Positions 23,445 through 36,804 of a stretch of DNA of 64,000 bases are shown one piece after another. The stretch covers positions 15,009,001-15,073,000 of the forward strand of contig OY997596.1 of NCBI GenBank assembly GCA_963921825.1, read 5' to 3'. This DNA comes from Erodium maritimum (Eukaryota > Streptophyta > Magnoliopsida > Geraniales > Geraniaceae). How positions within the stretch are numbered: position 1 is the stretch's first letter; each line of letters starts with the position of its first letter. The position numbers and the translations under genes are program-made. The notes beneath the pieces are model-generated. The model was not told where the DNA came from, searched no databases, and saw nothing but the letters and a program-made list of their open reading frames with translations.

Positions 23445-26400
23445 TTCCAATCTGAACTCCAATCTATTCCCATTGACCTTACATGCCTCTCATGTTTAGG
23501 CAACAATAATGCCTTAATCAACGGGTCGGTTATGTTATCATCAGTTGCAATATAGGTGATATGCACATCGCCTCGGTTCAGTATCTCTCTGATGAGGTGG
23601 TATCGCCGCAGTACATGTTTGGATTTGTTATGCGATCTGGGCTCTTTAGCTTGCGCAATAGCCCCTGTGTTGTCGCAAAATAGGTTCACCGGGCTGAATG
23701 GATTTTTGATTACACCCAACCCTGCCGTGAACTTCCTAATCCACACAGTCTCCTTGGCCGCTTTTGCAGCCGCTATGTACTCGGCCTCTGTCGTGGAGTC
23801 AGCGACGATATCTTTCTTCACGCTCTTCCAGCTGAAAGCTCCGCCATTCAGCGTGAACACATATCCTGACTGACTTCTAAAGTCATTTGGATCTGTTTGG
23901 AAACTAGCGTCTACATATCCATTAACAACTAGTTCAGAATCATCTTTTCCCCCCGTACACTAGAAACGGGTCCTTAGTTCTTCTCAAATATTCAAGAATC
24001 GCTTGAACAACTATCCAGTATTCCTCACCAGGGTTAGACTGATGTCTGCTGGTACAACTCAAGGCATATGAGACGTCCGGTCTCGTGCATATCATGGCAT
24101 ACATGGTCGATCCTACCACCGAAGCGTATGGGATTCGCATCATCCTTTTGAGCGCATCAGGTGTCTTAGGACACTGAGTCTTGCTTAGATGAACGCCATG
24201 ACGTGCGGGGAAGAGTCCTTTCTTGGAATCAAGCATTGAGAACCTACTCAATACCTTGTTCAAATATGTTCGCTGACTTAAACCCAAGACCCTCTTGGTG
24301 CGATCTCTATATATCTCAATCCCTAATATATAAGCAGCATCGCCTAAGTCCTTCATTGAGAAACACTTCCCTAACCAAGCTTTAGTGTCGTGCAAGGTTG
24401 GGATGTCGTTTCCAATGAGTAGTATGTCATCGACATACACCACCAGAAAGGTAATCTTACTCCCATTTGCCTTCTTGTAAATGCAAGGTTCATCCTCATT
24501 CTTGATAAAGCCAAATCCAATTACAACTTCATCAAAACGAAGGTTCCAACTCCGAGAAGCTAGTGTCAATCCATAAATGGATTTCAACAACTTACAAATA
24601 TTTCCCTTATTCTTCGGATCGACAAAACCTTCGGGTTGAGACATATAAACGTCCTCCGACAAATTTCCGTTTAGGAAAGCGGTTTTGACATCCATTTGCC
24701 ATATCTCGTAATTGTGATATGCAGCTATGGCAAGAACAATCCGGATAGATTTGACCATAGCCACTGGGAAAAGGTTTCCTCATAGTCAATCCCTTGGATC
24801 TGCCTATAACTTTTCGCCACCAGTCGGGCTTTGTAGGTCTGAGGGTTGCCTTCCATGTCCATATTCACCTTGAAGATCCATTTGCATCCGATGGTTCTTA
24901 CACCACCGATGGGATCAACCAGTCCCCAGACTTGGTTGTCCGGCATGGATTGCATTTCCTCCCTCATGGCTCCCAGCCATAACTCGGAGTCGGGTCCGTC
25001 CACAGCTTCCTGAAATGTAGCTGGATCATCGTGATTCACCACAAGCTCACCGTCACCTACAGACACAAAGTAACCATATCTCGGAGGTGGACGACTAACC
25101 CTTTCAGATCGCCTTGGACCTTCTAGAATTGTTGCAGGAACTGGTCCTTGCTCTACGACCATCTCAGGCTCTTCTACCGGGTTGTCTAGTGGATCAGTTG
25201 GATCTGTACCACCCTGAATTTCTTCTAGATGTACAGCCCTCCCACTAACGTCTTTGGAAATAAACTCCCTTTCCATAAAGACCCCACCCCGAGCGACGAA
25301 CATCGTGTTCTCGCTGGGTTTGTAGAAGTAGTACCCCATTGTTTGTTTGGGATACCCAATGAAGGTGCATTTATAAGATCTTGGTTCGAGCTTAGTCGGA
25401 ACTAAACGTTTCACATAAGCCTCGCAACCACAAATCTTTAGGAAGGACAAAACGGGCTTTCTCCCGCGCCATTTCTCAAATGGTGTCCATTCCACAGCCT
25501 TCGTTTGAGCCCGATTCAAAATGAATGCGCCCGTCTCGAGAGCATAACCCCAGAAAGGGATTGGGAGATCAGTCCCACTAATCATGGACCGGACCATATC
25601 CAATAAAGTCCGATTTCTCCGTTCGGACACACCATTCAATTGTGGTGTTCCGGGATGATCCATTCCGAAAGGATCCCACTTTCTACTAGATGATCTAAAA
25701 ACTCTATGGTCAAGTATTCTCCACCTCGATCCGATCGAAGTGCTTTACTACTTTTCCCGAGCTGGTTTTCTACTTCACTCTTAAACTCTTTGAATTTATC
25801 AAAAGCTTCATAATTATGTCTCATCAAATAGACAGAACCATATCTACTGAAGTCGTCAGTAAATGTGATAAAGTAGCTAAAACCCGTCCTGGCAAGTGTA
25901 CTCATTGGTCCACACACATCCGAGTGTATTAGCCCAAATAAGTCACCCGCCCTTTCACCACGACCGATGAAGGGCGCTTTAGTTAGTTTTCCCATTAAAC
26001 AAGATTCGCATCTATCAATCGAATGAAATTCGAATGGACTAAGAAGTCCACACTTGTGAAGTGTTGATATGCATTTGTCGTTTATGTGGCCTAAACGACA
26101 GTGCCATAACAGAGTTTGATCTAAATCGTCGGACTTAGACCTCTTGGTATTTACATTATATATAGAGCTTGAGGCATTGTTATCCATATTCAGTATGTAC
26201 AATCCTCAAACCATTTTGGTGCTAGCATAAAATATATCATTGCATAAAATATTGAAAATCTCATTTCCAACATCAAAATTGTATCCTTCCTTGTCCAACA
26301 AAGAAATAGATACAATATTCATATTGAAAGAAGACTTATGGATCCTACAGCAATCGCCACGACTCTAGTCTTGTTGCCCACTCTGAGGTCCACCTCGTCC

Positions 26401-27413
26401 TTCTTCAAGCTTCTCCTACCTTACAGCCACTGCACATTAGTACAAATGTGAGATTCAGCCCCAGTATCCAATACCTATGAATCTTTGGAAGTAGTGAGAT
26501 TTAGCTCTATAAAGTAAATACATGATGAAGGCGCAGTCACACCGCCCTTCTTCAGATCATCCAGAAACTTCCTGCAATATTTCTTCCAGTGACCAGGTTG
26601 TTGATAGTAGAAGCAGACATTCTCGACCTCCTTCACCTTCCTTGAGGACTCCCCGGTCCTAGAAGGGTTAGGACGCTTCGGATGCCTCGTCTTTCCTGCC
26701 AAGTGCATAGGGGCCTTTCCCTTACCACTAACAGTTCCCTTGTTCTTGAAATTGTTTCCCTATCTGATCATCATAACATCCTTGGATCCCTGATCCTTGA
26801 CGTTCTTTTCAGTAGTTACCAACATTCCATGCAACTCTGAAATGGTCTTGTCCATATCGTGCATATGATAGTTCATGACAAATGTAGCATATGAACGAGG
26901 AAGGGAACGCAAAACCACATCCGCTGACATCTCGTTCTCTATCTTAAGACCCAGTCGATTAAGATGTTCGAGATGCCCCTTCATCTTTAGGACATGAGGA
27001 CCCACGGAGACTTCTGCTGACATTTTGCAGGAGAGAAGTTCATTAAGGACATTGTATCTCACGATACGTGCCCTATCCTTGAACATACCCTTTATGATCC
27101 CCATCATAGTAGAGGGGTCATTAGAGTACTCCATTAACTGGTCTTGGAGATCAGACTCCATGCAGCCCAACATAATACATGTCACATCTATAGAATCGCT
27201 AAGGTGCTTTTGGTATGCATCCTTAACGGCCCTAGTGGCATTATTATCTGGCTCCTCAGGGATAGCCTGGTCTAGGACATATTATTTGCGCTCGAATTTG
27301 AGGACTATCCTCAAGTTTCTGTCTCAGTCCAAGTAGTTTGTCCCACTTAGCTTGATCCTATAAAGAATGGTTTTTAGTGACAAACTACTATTGTTCGCTT
27401 AAGTACTTGCCAT
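23445..27413 (-). pseudogene. copia-2 gag-pol, damaged
   Basis: On the minus strand gag starts at 27413. A UBN2-type gag (about 26760-27400, with MTCIMLGCMESDLQDQLM) is followed by a zinc knuckle CFYYQQPGHWKKYC (about 26600). Next come a protease zone (about 26300-26480), integrase with LLWHCRLGHINDK (about 26110), a core with RSDRGGEYL and SERRNRTLLDMVRSMI (to about 25250), reverse transcriptase with VYVDDILLIGND (about 24430) and RNase H with DSTTEAEYIAAAKAAKE (about 23800). Domain order and wording are those of BARE1/Angela. It is a fossil with about five breaks and is the best preserved of the three copia coding regions. Confidence 0.92.
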
Positions 27414-28884
27414 TTGATCTACACGACAAAAAAAATTCAATCAGTAAACTGAATAAATTTTATGAAGATCAAGTTCAAACACAAACCAATTGATTCTAAA
27501 CCCTTAGAATCTAAAACCAAGATCCTTGATTCACCCGATTAAGCTGAACTAATGCTCACCACTTAATCGAGCTATGTAGGTAGGACTCCATCCAATCACA
27601 TCCAATGTGACTCTTGGCTCGGGTATGTACTCATGTACACGGCTTACCCTATCTGATACCCTAGCTCAACCTCAGGCTGAGAATCGTAGTCGGGTCCACC
27701 AATTTTCAACTATGGCCCGTCACTATGCGGGTGCTCCGCTAATGCGCACGAAACCCACATATGTCGTCCATACCTACTACCCCGCTTTCCCATGGATGCT
27801 CCGCTAATGTGCACGACACCCATAAGACGGGGAGGTAGTAAGGTGTTGATAATTGGGAGGTATCGGACATGACCCGTTTTTACTTGTCCGGTTGTGTTTT
27901 AAACTTTTGGCACATCCTAGATGCGATGAGCACATCAACTACATTCCAAATGTAATGATGCCTCCAATTACATCCAATGTAATTCTTCCTTCGAACCCGT
28001 CAACTACATCCAATGTAATGAAGATTCTAAGGGCTCACAAGCAATGATCAAAAACCAATTATATCTTTGCATGTGAGGTGATATGCTTGGTAAATTAAGT
28101 TAAGCATGCAATTCTAAAACACATAGAAATGATCATGCAAAAACTAAACCAGGCATAAAGCGTTAAATATGTACATAATAGCCCCCCAAACTAACTCCCA
28201 CTAGCTTCTTGAGCTCCACCGACTCCAAGCCGATAACAAAACCCGAGAAGCCACCAAATGACCTTTTTGCCCTTTCTTCGTCTTGAGAAAAAAATACAAT
28301 TGAATACACGACTCGCAGGTCGAGAATTAATAAATATTACATATAAGTGGTACGACGACCACACCTCGAAAAAATAATTACACGCTAACTTTAACGGCTC
28401 GTAGGCCGTGAAAAGCGATAAATAATTAAATCGAGCTCGGGGCTCACACATTGTGTTTTTCCGGTTTTAATTAATTGCCAACTTTCGAAAATTTTTGATA
28501 CTCGGTTTATCGAAACCGTTCAAAATTGAAACTTTTGAACATTTTATATTTGAGTTCGTCAAGACGGTTCCAAACTCGTCACGACTAACAAAACGGTTTA
28601 GCTCGGCGTATGAACCATCCAATGGTCATGCTTGGCCTAGCTCCGTCCAACGGAGCCCCGTTCGGTCCCCGTTTTGGCTCCCCGAGAGTCCCGCTCCTTA
28701 GACCCGAAAAATCAAATTTTTTTCAAAATTTCCAGATTTGATAAACTTTTAAAAATTCATTTTTCATGCTTTAAACCCATAAACAAGAATTTAAAACATG
28801 TTATCAAACAATTTAGTAAAACAACATGCAAAACCGAAACTAGCAAGCAAAACCGAAAGTTCTCTTGTGAATCCCGAAGGTAGC
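27414..28884 (-). other. copia-2 untranslated leader
   Basis: This 1.47-kb non-coding leader aligns inversely with 54720-56229 of copia-3. It holds no gene. Its upstream end, immediately before the primer-binding site, was hit by the solo gypsy LTR; the last bases before the insertion, GTAGC, are the target duplication. Confidence 0.85.
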
Positions 28885-31800
28885 TGTCACGCCCCAATTT
28901 CAGCAAAACCGAACTAGGGACGCGAACGTTTAAAATAATAAAACAATAAAGCACTTGAAACCTGTTTTGAATCAACACTTTAAAATCGCCATTTAATTAA
29001 TCAAGAATGATCATTTACAACTTCAAAAGCGTCCCAACAAATGGACAAAGTACATGGTATCCGTCACTAGACTCAATAGATAAAACCCGGACTCCGCTCC
29101 TAGCTCCTCAAGCTTCGAGAGCTCACCTAGTCCGTCCTGTGATCAGTACCTGTAGGAAAAGCAGCTAGGGGTGAGCGTTCGCTCACCACCATGGATAACA
29201 GACTGACTACGACATACTTAGCAGACAATGCCGGTAACACCAAACCAAACCAAAAACCGGGAATACAATCCCCAAACTCAAGTACTCAACTGACACACAA
29301 CCCGTTACCTTCCTCAACAGACTCAACACTCGGACTCGTAATGTAAACCTGACACAACGATCGACGACCTCCTCCAAAGACACGACAGAAATACTACGCA
29401 ACACCAAACAAGATCACAAAGTATCGCACACCAAACAAGATCACAAAGGATCGCATTCCTGTCAGCTGCTCAGTGTTGGTTGCTAACCGGCTGGGCTCGA
29501 GCCTGCCCCACACGCTTTACCTATCACTGTCAGGCTCCAGGCGGTCGACCTGTTGGTGATAAACCGAGCTACTTTTCCGATAGCTAGTCGGAAGGGGAGC
29601 TGCTCTCTCATCGCCTAAAAACGCTCACAACCTGCCGAGACTCGAACACGGATCAGGCTAGCCAAAAAACGCTCGCAACCTGCCAAGACTCGAACTCGGG
29701 TCAGGCCAGCCAAAGAACGCTCACAACTTACCGAGACTCGAACTCGTAAGCCAGCCAAATCCACACCACTTCCCGACACGAAGTCGGGTCACTAACCTCG
29801 GGCAAACACAATCACAATCACAAGCAAAATTCGACAACAACAACAACACAGGTTCAACACTCCACAGGCACTCATGGCCACCCAAGACACCAACAGTAAA
29901 ACACGGACTCAACAACCCCACGGGCACTCACGGCCACCGAAGACACACCGACAATAACTCACGGGCTCAACAACCCCACGGGCACTCACGGCCTCCCAAG
30001 ACGCACCAACAGTAACTCACGGGCTCAACAACCCCACGGGCACTCACGGCCTCCCAAGAATCACCGACAATAACTCACGGGCTCTCATGGCCACCCAAGA
30101 CACAATAGTAACACGGGCTCTCATGGCCACCCAAACACAACAGTAACACGGGCTCTCATGGCCACCCAAGACACAATTGTAACACGGGCTCTCATGGCCA
30201 CCCAAGACACAACAGTAACACGGGCTCTCATGGCCACCCAAGACACAACTGTAACACGGGCTCTCATGGGCACCCAAGACACAACTGTAACACGGGCTCT
30301 CATGGCCACCCAAGACACAACAGTAACACGGGATCTCATGGCCACCCAAGACACAACTGTAACACGGGCTCTCATGGCCACCCAAAACACAACTGTAACA
30401 CGGGCTCTCATGGCCACCCAAGACGCAATTTACACAAACAACCTCCGGGCATAATCAATGCCTCCCGCAGTTCTAATGTCAACAGACTCACAATAAACCT
30501 CCGGGCATGGTCATATGCCTCCAGTACTCCTAATATCGATAAGTTCACAATCAACCTCCGGGCATGGTCATATGCCTCCAGTAATTCTAACATCGATAAG
30601 TTCTCTGCTCCTGCGACACTGCTAAGTGTCACATGCATTTCCAATCTTCGATAACCTACTTAACCCACGACACCCCAAGTGTCACATGCACTTCTAATAT
30701 TCGATAACCTACTTAACCCACGACACCCAAGTGTCACATGCAATTCTACTGTTAACTTTCCCTAGTCAGGGCCGCGATCCGGCTACTTTTCCCTACCTCG
30801 TATGCTTTCTCCAAAAGCGCACAATTAAGCTCCGGCGTGATCTCGGTCACTCGCCTAGCTTTCCCTTTCCTCGGTCTGCAGCACGATCTAACAAGAACAC
30901 AAATTTAAACTCTTTTAAGCTGGCATAAACTGAATTTTAATAACCCGACGCCCAAAAGTAACCCCGACAATGTCGATCACTCCAAAACTCCCCAATTGCT
31001 CGACATTGTCGATATTGGACCAAGAAAGGCCCGATTCACCCGACATGGCGAATCTGCCCGGGTTTTGGAAACGCCCTTCCGGGGCTCCGAAAATTCCTGT
31101 TTTCGTTTCTTCGGTCTTAGAATAATCCAAGGGTTCCTAGGCACTCGACGGAATCGAATTCCAACTTCTGAGTCATTTAATTTGCGTTTCAAGTTTCTAA
31201 AACCCGTTAATTACAAACTTTACAATTTAATTCCAAATTTCAATCCAGTTGTAGATAAATGATTCGGGGAACGTTCTAAACCACCCGAACATAAAACCCG
31301 AGCACCAGAGCACATGGGCCCCACCCGACCAACCTTGGCCGTGGGTGGCTTGGGCCACCTTGGGCTTGGCATACCATGGTGGTGGCTGGTCCCAGCTCCG
31401 GCCAGCCACCCCATGGCCGGCCGGCCACCACCCACAGTGGCCGGAGCTCCCCCCGAGCTTCCGGTCACCGGAAAACATCCACCTTTGTTCCAAAACGTCT
31501 CCAAAACGTCCTCAACTATCCCCACACCTCATTTCCACCATAAACTACTCCTTTTAAACAAGCCCTAACTTTTGAACTTAACGAAAACGAAGATCGGTTT
31601 GGTGATTACCGTAGAGGAAGACGAGGAGAGTTTGATTCTTCGAACTTTGAGACGATCCAAGGGTTAGATGACGTGAATAGTGCCTCCAAACCCTAGCTTT
31701 CTCCCTTTTCTCTCTTCTTCTCCTTCTCCTTCTCTCTCTAAACTTTCTTCTCTCTTTTTCTATTTTTTCTCTTTCTAAAGGTGTGGCCGACCCCCCTCTT

Positions 31801-32281
31801 GTCTTCTCTTAGTTTCACCCCAAAAACCTAACACCACCACATACTGGACCAGTGTCAAGTGGGTCCCACACCTTTTTGGAGAATATCTTCTAGATATTTT
31901 CCAATCAGATTCACGAAATTCGGACGTTTCGGGCCCCGAACGGGCACTTTTTCCAAGAAATTACGAAACTTGACGGGCTACACGGAAACGGCTCAACTAA
32001 GACCGCTGCGACGACGACTAAGCTTTTTGGATCCCAAACGGTCCTTGAATGGACCAAAACGTCGCTCAGTTGACTTTTACAACGAAAAGTCAACATTTCC
32101 CAAACTGATCAAAAAGTTGCCCTGAGTCCCCCGGAACTCACTTTGGTCGATATCCGGGTCAACTTAAGTCCGGTATGACCCTCGGCGTCCAATTCCGGTT
32201 CAATTCAGTGTCTGCTCAAAATTTTTAAATTTTCCTGTTTTTCGCAGGTTTGACTGGCGTTGACCAGAAGTGGTTATTACA
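28885..32281 (-). repeat. Solo Ty3-gypsy LTR (3397 bp)
   Basis: A single LTR related to that of gypsy-1 (edges TGTCACGCCCCAATTTCAG and GTGGTTATTACA) is flanked by exact GTAGC duplications (28880-28884 and 32282-32286). There is no internal domain, primer-binding site or second LTR, so it is the product of recombination between the two LTRs of a complete insertion. It is diverged from gypsy-1, is about 0.6 kb longer and has an expanded 36-bp array. It is younger than copia-2, which it interrupts. Confidence 0.94.
30075..30428. repeat. 36-bp tandem array in the solo gypsy LTR
   Basis: About ten units of 36 bp carry ACACGGGCTCTCATGGCC followed by ACCCAAGACACAA. The period is a multiple of three, so both strands stay open as 12-residue repeats, which explains three overlapping frames of 98-125 codons. 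Longer, related units (CACGGGCACTCACGGCC) lie just upstream at about 29915-30075. Confidence 0.92.
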
Positions 32282-32287
32282 GTAGCA

Positions 32288-32300
32288 CGGCTCTGACACC
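32288..32300 (-). other. copia-2 primer-binding site
   Basis: The plus strand reads GGCTCTGACACC, the complement of a TGGTATCAGAGCC-type site with one change, two bases from the 5' LTR edge at 32303. It pairs with initiator-Met tRNA in this family. Confidence 0.8.
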
Positions 32301-32302
32301 AC

Positions 32303-33751
32303 TATTGGGTCTCGATGGAGGGTATGAACACATACTTGCAGCGGAAAAAACTCAAGACCATGCCAAAGAACACTACCAAATATTAGATACACAAGAGAAT
32401 AAACAATATGGATGTTTCCTTACCAGTTAGTTCAAGAAAAGGAAGAGAACACCAAAGAAATGATGATCGGCTTGAGTCTCCAAGACGCCTACGTATCCAA
32501 TTGGAGTCAAAGCCACGTAGTTCTTCTTTAGATGACTCAAGAACACAACAAGATGGGAAAACAATGCCAAACCCGAAATTGTAGGGAGAGAGGGAGAGAA
32601 AATGTGTTTCCTATTCTTGTCTTGTGTTTGTTATGTTGAAAAAGGATGGCTTAAACATAAAAAACCACATACTTGTCCAACTAAAGGCATGGGACAAGCA
32701 TGGTGACAAGTAAGGTGTAAATAGGACAAAGTATGACTAGACAAGATGGGGTTAGGTGGTGAATCACCAACACCTTAATCCTTGTCTTGCTTACTTAGTA
32801 CTAATTAATAAAGACTTGATTAATTAGTTCCATGTGCCTTGGTTGCATGGGCCTTTCATGGGCCTCTTGGAACATGGCCCATGGCCATTCCCAACGAGGT
32901 CCTGTGACGTGCTCATCGCATCCAAGCCCTGCATACCGGAAATGTCCAACATTATTCGACGTGATCAATCCAAGACTCCAAGACTTGTCTCGATCCGCAA
33001 CAGAGCCCCGTTCCCTCGTCCCTGTCATTATCCTTTTATCTCCGATATCCTGATTGAGATATGGCATAGAGTCGTCATCCTTATTATTCTCAATCACTGT
33101 TCCTTGATATGTGAGATAACTGAATATATGATACCTAGTATCATGTGCATGGCCATGCTATTCTTTCAGTCACTCTCGATCAAGCAGCCGAGAAACGATA
33201 TCTTTCTCATACCACAGTATGAGGGATAAGTCCCTTAGCCGTCTTTGTGTCACTCATGCAGTCCGTCCCCAAGCCAATCCTGGCCGTTATGGAAGCCCTG
33301 TTACGGGCAATGTTAGGCTTAGGTCAAACTCAGTTGTTTACAACATAGCGATCACAAAGACTCCTTGGTATAAGGATACATGACAAGCTACGAAAATGAA
33401 TATCCTCATGACTTGATCTATGGCACATATTCATGTCGGGTCGTCCAATATCATGTCCCACATGATATCTATGATCAGACTCCGAAATCTCATTCCAATG
33501 ACTAACAGAACGTAAGCCATGAAGAGCCATCTTTCATACTAGTCACTTCTAGTGAAGCTTTGTTGACTAGGGACCCATCGAGTGTGATCCATCTCGATCT
33601 ATGGTTCTATTTGCATGGTGGGCATAAATCAGAACACACATCGATATATTACTCCAGCACATAAGTAATATAAAGCCGCTTTAATCTTATTGCTAATGAT
33701 GATATATACATCTGGACATATATGATTGAATTATGGGCACTAAGACTAACA
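32303..33751 (-). repeat. copia-2 5' LTR (1449 bp)
   Basis: It pairs with 21825-23426, is collinear through most of its length and is about 150 bp shorter. It ends GGCACTAAGACTAACA immediately before the CCACA duplication. It includes the family's antisense frame (32834-33229). Confidence 0.9.
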
Positions 33752-33756
33752 CCACA

Positions 33757-35040
33757 TACTAGTCCTAGGGAGAGGGCACAAGACCATTTCCCGGACTGAT
33801 ATGCAAACCACCAATCATCGGAAAGCAATAAAATAGGGTGTAGTTCTATGATCTTGAGCGAAGCTCGATCGATCCTCGAACGAGAGATAACGACAAAGAA
33901 TGCATGTCACTCTCACTACCAAGTACCACAAGTACAGATAGCTACACCACTCGACGAATCGACCTAGCTACCCCCAGTTCACTTCCTAATTCCCGAATGC
34001 CATCAAGAACGATGAACATAGAAAATAAAGTTAACTAAATAGAGTATCGAATCACGATACTCTTGTACTATACAAGCAGGAGAGGACTCTATATAAATTT
34101 TCAAATCTACATAGCTACGCTTAGTTCTATCAACCTAACGACCGAATGAACCAATCATCAAGGATAACTAAATAGAGCAACGAATCGCGAAGCTCTGGTA
34201 ATACACAAGCATAAGTAAGCTTTAAATCATGAACAAGTCTATTTAGCTATGCCTAGTTCACTTCTTGAATACCATACACCACCGATCAGGATGATTTCGA
34301 TAATCAAGTAGAACTATGTAGAACATCGAATCATGATATTCTGGTAATACACAAGCGTAAGTAAATTCTATAAACGGGAAATCTCGTATCACACTAGATC
34401 GAATCATGGATCTCTCCAAACATCAATCTACATAGCGCACACAACAATCATGGGAAAATCCCAAAATCTTTCGGTCGACTTGAAACACACAAGAGAATCG
34501 AGGAAACACATCCTATCATATTTCTATCTCGTTAATAGGAAATCGTGATATATGAATGTCAGAAATCCTATATAGGTTCACTAAATGGCTAAAGTTTTCA
34601 TGTTTACTAACTCTAGCCTAAAACTTTATATACAACTGAGAAACGAAATAGCTACCACATGAAATCCAGTTCAAAAACATGACAAATCGAACACAAAGCA
34701 CGAAAATGATGCATAAACATCGAGTAGCTTAGATATAGATGAATACTCATACATCAATTTGAGAGTGGTTGGGAAGGGGATGAGGTCGGTGGCGGCAGAC
34801 CTTCGGAGCTTAAAAGAAAGAGAGAAATTTGAGAGAAACCATAGGTTTAAAAAAAAAAATTGGGTGGGTTTTATTTGATTTCTCCTCATTGAGCTTATAT
34901 TGTATATTTTTAATTTTTAAAATTAATTTAGATCCACAATTAAAACATAACTCATATTTTGACTTGTAAATATCTCTTAAAAAATGTGTGAGTCTATGTG
35001 TGGTGGTGGGGGTGGACATGCATAATTATGCTTCAATACT
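33757..35040. other. Unassigned flank with degenerate ~135-145 bp repeats
   Basis: I see no gene. Between about 33930 and 34420 a loose motif recurs: CTAAATAGAG or GTAGAACAT, then CGAATCRYGA, then a CTCTGGTAATACACAAGC-like stretch. Clear instances near 34032, 34165 and 34310 give spacings of roughly 133-145 bp. The rest is AT-rich with short chance frames. It may be part of an old retroelement, but no diagnostic end or domain is visible. Confidence 0.5.
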
Positions 35041-36330
35041 AAGATCTTTCGGCTTCTAGGGTTCTGCCTCGCCTCTCCTACTGTCTTTTCAGAGCCCCAG
35101 ACCACGCCGTCCTCATGCCCATCGGGACCTCTAATGCCCGACCCACGTCCTATCACCGTTTGAGCCCCTTACTCCTCGTGTCATGCCCCTAGATCCACTG
35201 AAGAAGTTTATAAAGCTGAACCAGAGAAAGAAGGGCGACAACGTCCACCCCTCACCCTCCTTGCTCAAACTAGGTACTGACTATGGTCGGGCCCTCCCTC
35301 TCCATACTTATTCTCTCAACCACAACCGATCCCAATGAACCGGAATTGGGACTGTACGGGTCTGAACACTCACCCCCTCCCCTACCAAACCTCTGTTCAC
35401 CACCACCACCGAGCTCTGAGGCCCTAACATATCTACCACTAATGATCAAACCCACCGCACTGTGATTAGGCTTAAAGGGAGTTGACTCCTCCCTGTGATC
35501 CCAATCACTACCACACCCATTGAGCAACTCTCAGGAGGCGAAAATCTTTCTGATCCCGGTGGGATCCCCCAATACGATCTGATAATTACTCCTCCCAATC
35601 TACCACTAATGTGCCTCCACCCATCACTGGAATCAACACACACGAATTGGCATAACCTTTTAAGAAAGGAGGAAGAAATGAAGCATCCTTCTTAGCCCTT
35701 GGTATTCTAGCAATAGATTCTTCGATGGGAAACTCGGCAGGTCCCCCATACACGATCCACCATCCGGACAATCGAGGCTACCTTTATAAGTCCTATCTCA
35801 AGACCCTCCCCTATAAGAGGGGACACGGGGGATGTAGAACACATTCATGATACTATAAGTATGTGTGGCACTGCTCGGTACCAGGGCCTCATACCCTAGA
35901 GGCCGAAAGACCAAGCGAGGCGGCTGCAATACACGACCTCCTACCTAACCAGGAGACTTCCTGTGTGTGCTCCAAACATCTGTTGGGCCACACATTAGGG
36001 TTGTAGTTTACCCGAACGTACTCAGGCAAGGACTGTCGTGCAACCTCGCCTAGGATGATGATCGGGTCAACTAGCATCGAGCTGTGTATGGGGATTCACG
36101 ACTCTCCCTCCTACCATAATTACAAGTCCGATGACCCCTTCCCCATATTTTCTAGAGGTCTCCCTGGATGCTCGTTGTCACCTCAAACGGTTCAGACCTC
36201 TCGTCACGAGAAGCTTCAGATCGAGTTAGATAATGAGACCTTTGTGCTACAGTTGAGTAGCCAACCAAGTAGTCATGATCCATTGATATATTGCCCCTGG
36301 TTCGCCGTGTTTATTATTATGGGGTAGCGT
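35041..36330 (-). other. Unrecognised coding-like sequence, perhaps LINE-derived
   Basis: Base composition turns GC-richer and several minus-strand frames of 60-85 codons follow one another (about 36077-35889, 35771-35586, 35643-35446, 35527-35270). One segment reads MLVDPIIILGEVARQSLPEYVRVNY and another is Gly/Glu-rich (ASELGGGGEQRFGRGGGE). The style, a basic stretch followed by a Gly/Ser-rich linker, recalls the ORF1 C-terminus of plant L1 LINEs. I cannot point to a zinc knuckle, endonuclease or RT motif, so this is only a suggestion. Confidence 0.3.
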
Positions 36331-36640
36331 TTGGTACCCACAAGTCACGATTCAAATCTCTCCCTTTCATTTTGGTTCATTCCAATGTCTTTCTTTTTGT
36401 CCTAATATTTCTTTTGATTTAACATATGTATTTCGCTACTAATAACAACAAAATGTTACCGAATGCTAAAAATAATGCTTCAATACCAAGTATAGTTCCA
36501 TTAATATGTGATAATAATGTAAAAACCATTCGGAAAAAAATGAAAATAAAACAAATATCAAATTACAATTAATATTGTCTCACAAAAATTGCAATTTGAT
36601 AAAAAAAAATTATAAGCTCGAAAATTTATTAATAAGACTG
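36331..36640. other. AT-rich spacer, nothing recognised
   Basis: There is no frame of note. The motif GGGTAGCGTTTGGTACC at about 36321-36340 looks like one end of a Harbinger/Tourist-type element (GCGTTTGG core). I found no matching inverted end nearby, so no element is called. Confidence 0.4.
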
Positions 36641-36804
36641 ATTCCAAAAAAAGAATCGGAATGCCCTGATTCACGAAGAAACAGGGTGGAAACCAACGAT
36701 TATAGAGGGGCTCCGTAAAAGGGAGTCAAAAGGCCAATCTTTTTCTAAAAAGAAAACAGGGATCAAAAACCAAAAAAAGAAAAACTGTCAATCCTCGCAT
36801 CCCA

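Larger units (their letters stand above)
21825..33751 (-). mobile_element. copia-2: full-length Angela/BARE1-type copia element with a nested solo LTR
   Basis: This minus-strand element is flanked by exact duplications CCACA (21820-21824 and 33752-33756). Parts are 3' LTR (21825-23426), polypurine tract (23427-23442), RNase H/RT/integrase/protease/gag (about 23445-27413), leader (27414-28884), primer-binding site (about 32288-32300) and 5' LTR (32303-33751). Removing the 3397-bp solo gypsy LTR and its extra duplication leaves about 8.5 kb, close to the 8.44 kb of copia-3. It keeps the longest gag of the three copies. It is a fossil with about five breaks. Confidence 0.93.

Noticed and set aside
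30044-30454. Frames with perfect 12-residue repeats, which could look like a repeat protein
   Set aside because: They follow from the 36-bp tandem array in a solo LTR and are open on both strands. There is no start context or flanking coding sequence.
35270-36330. Host gene or L1 ORF1 with a zinc knuckle
   Set aside because: No CCHC, endonuclease or RT motif could be placed and the frames do not join. It is kept only as unrecognised coding-like sequence.
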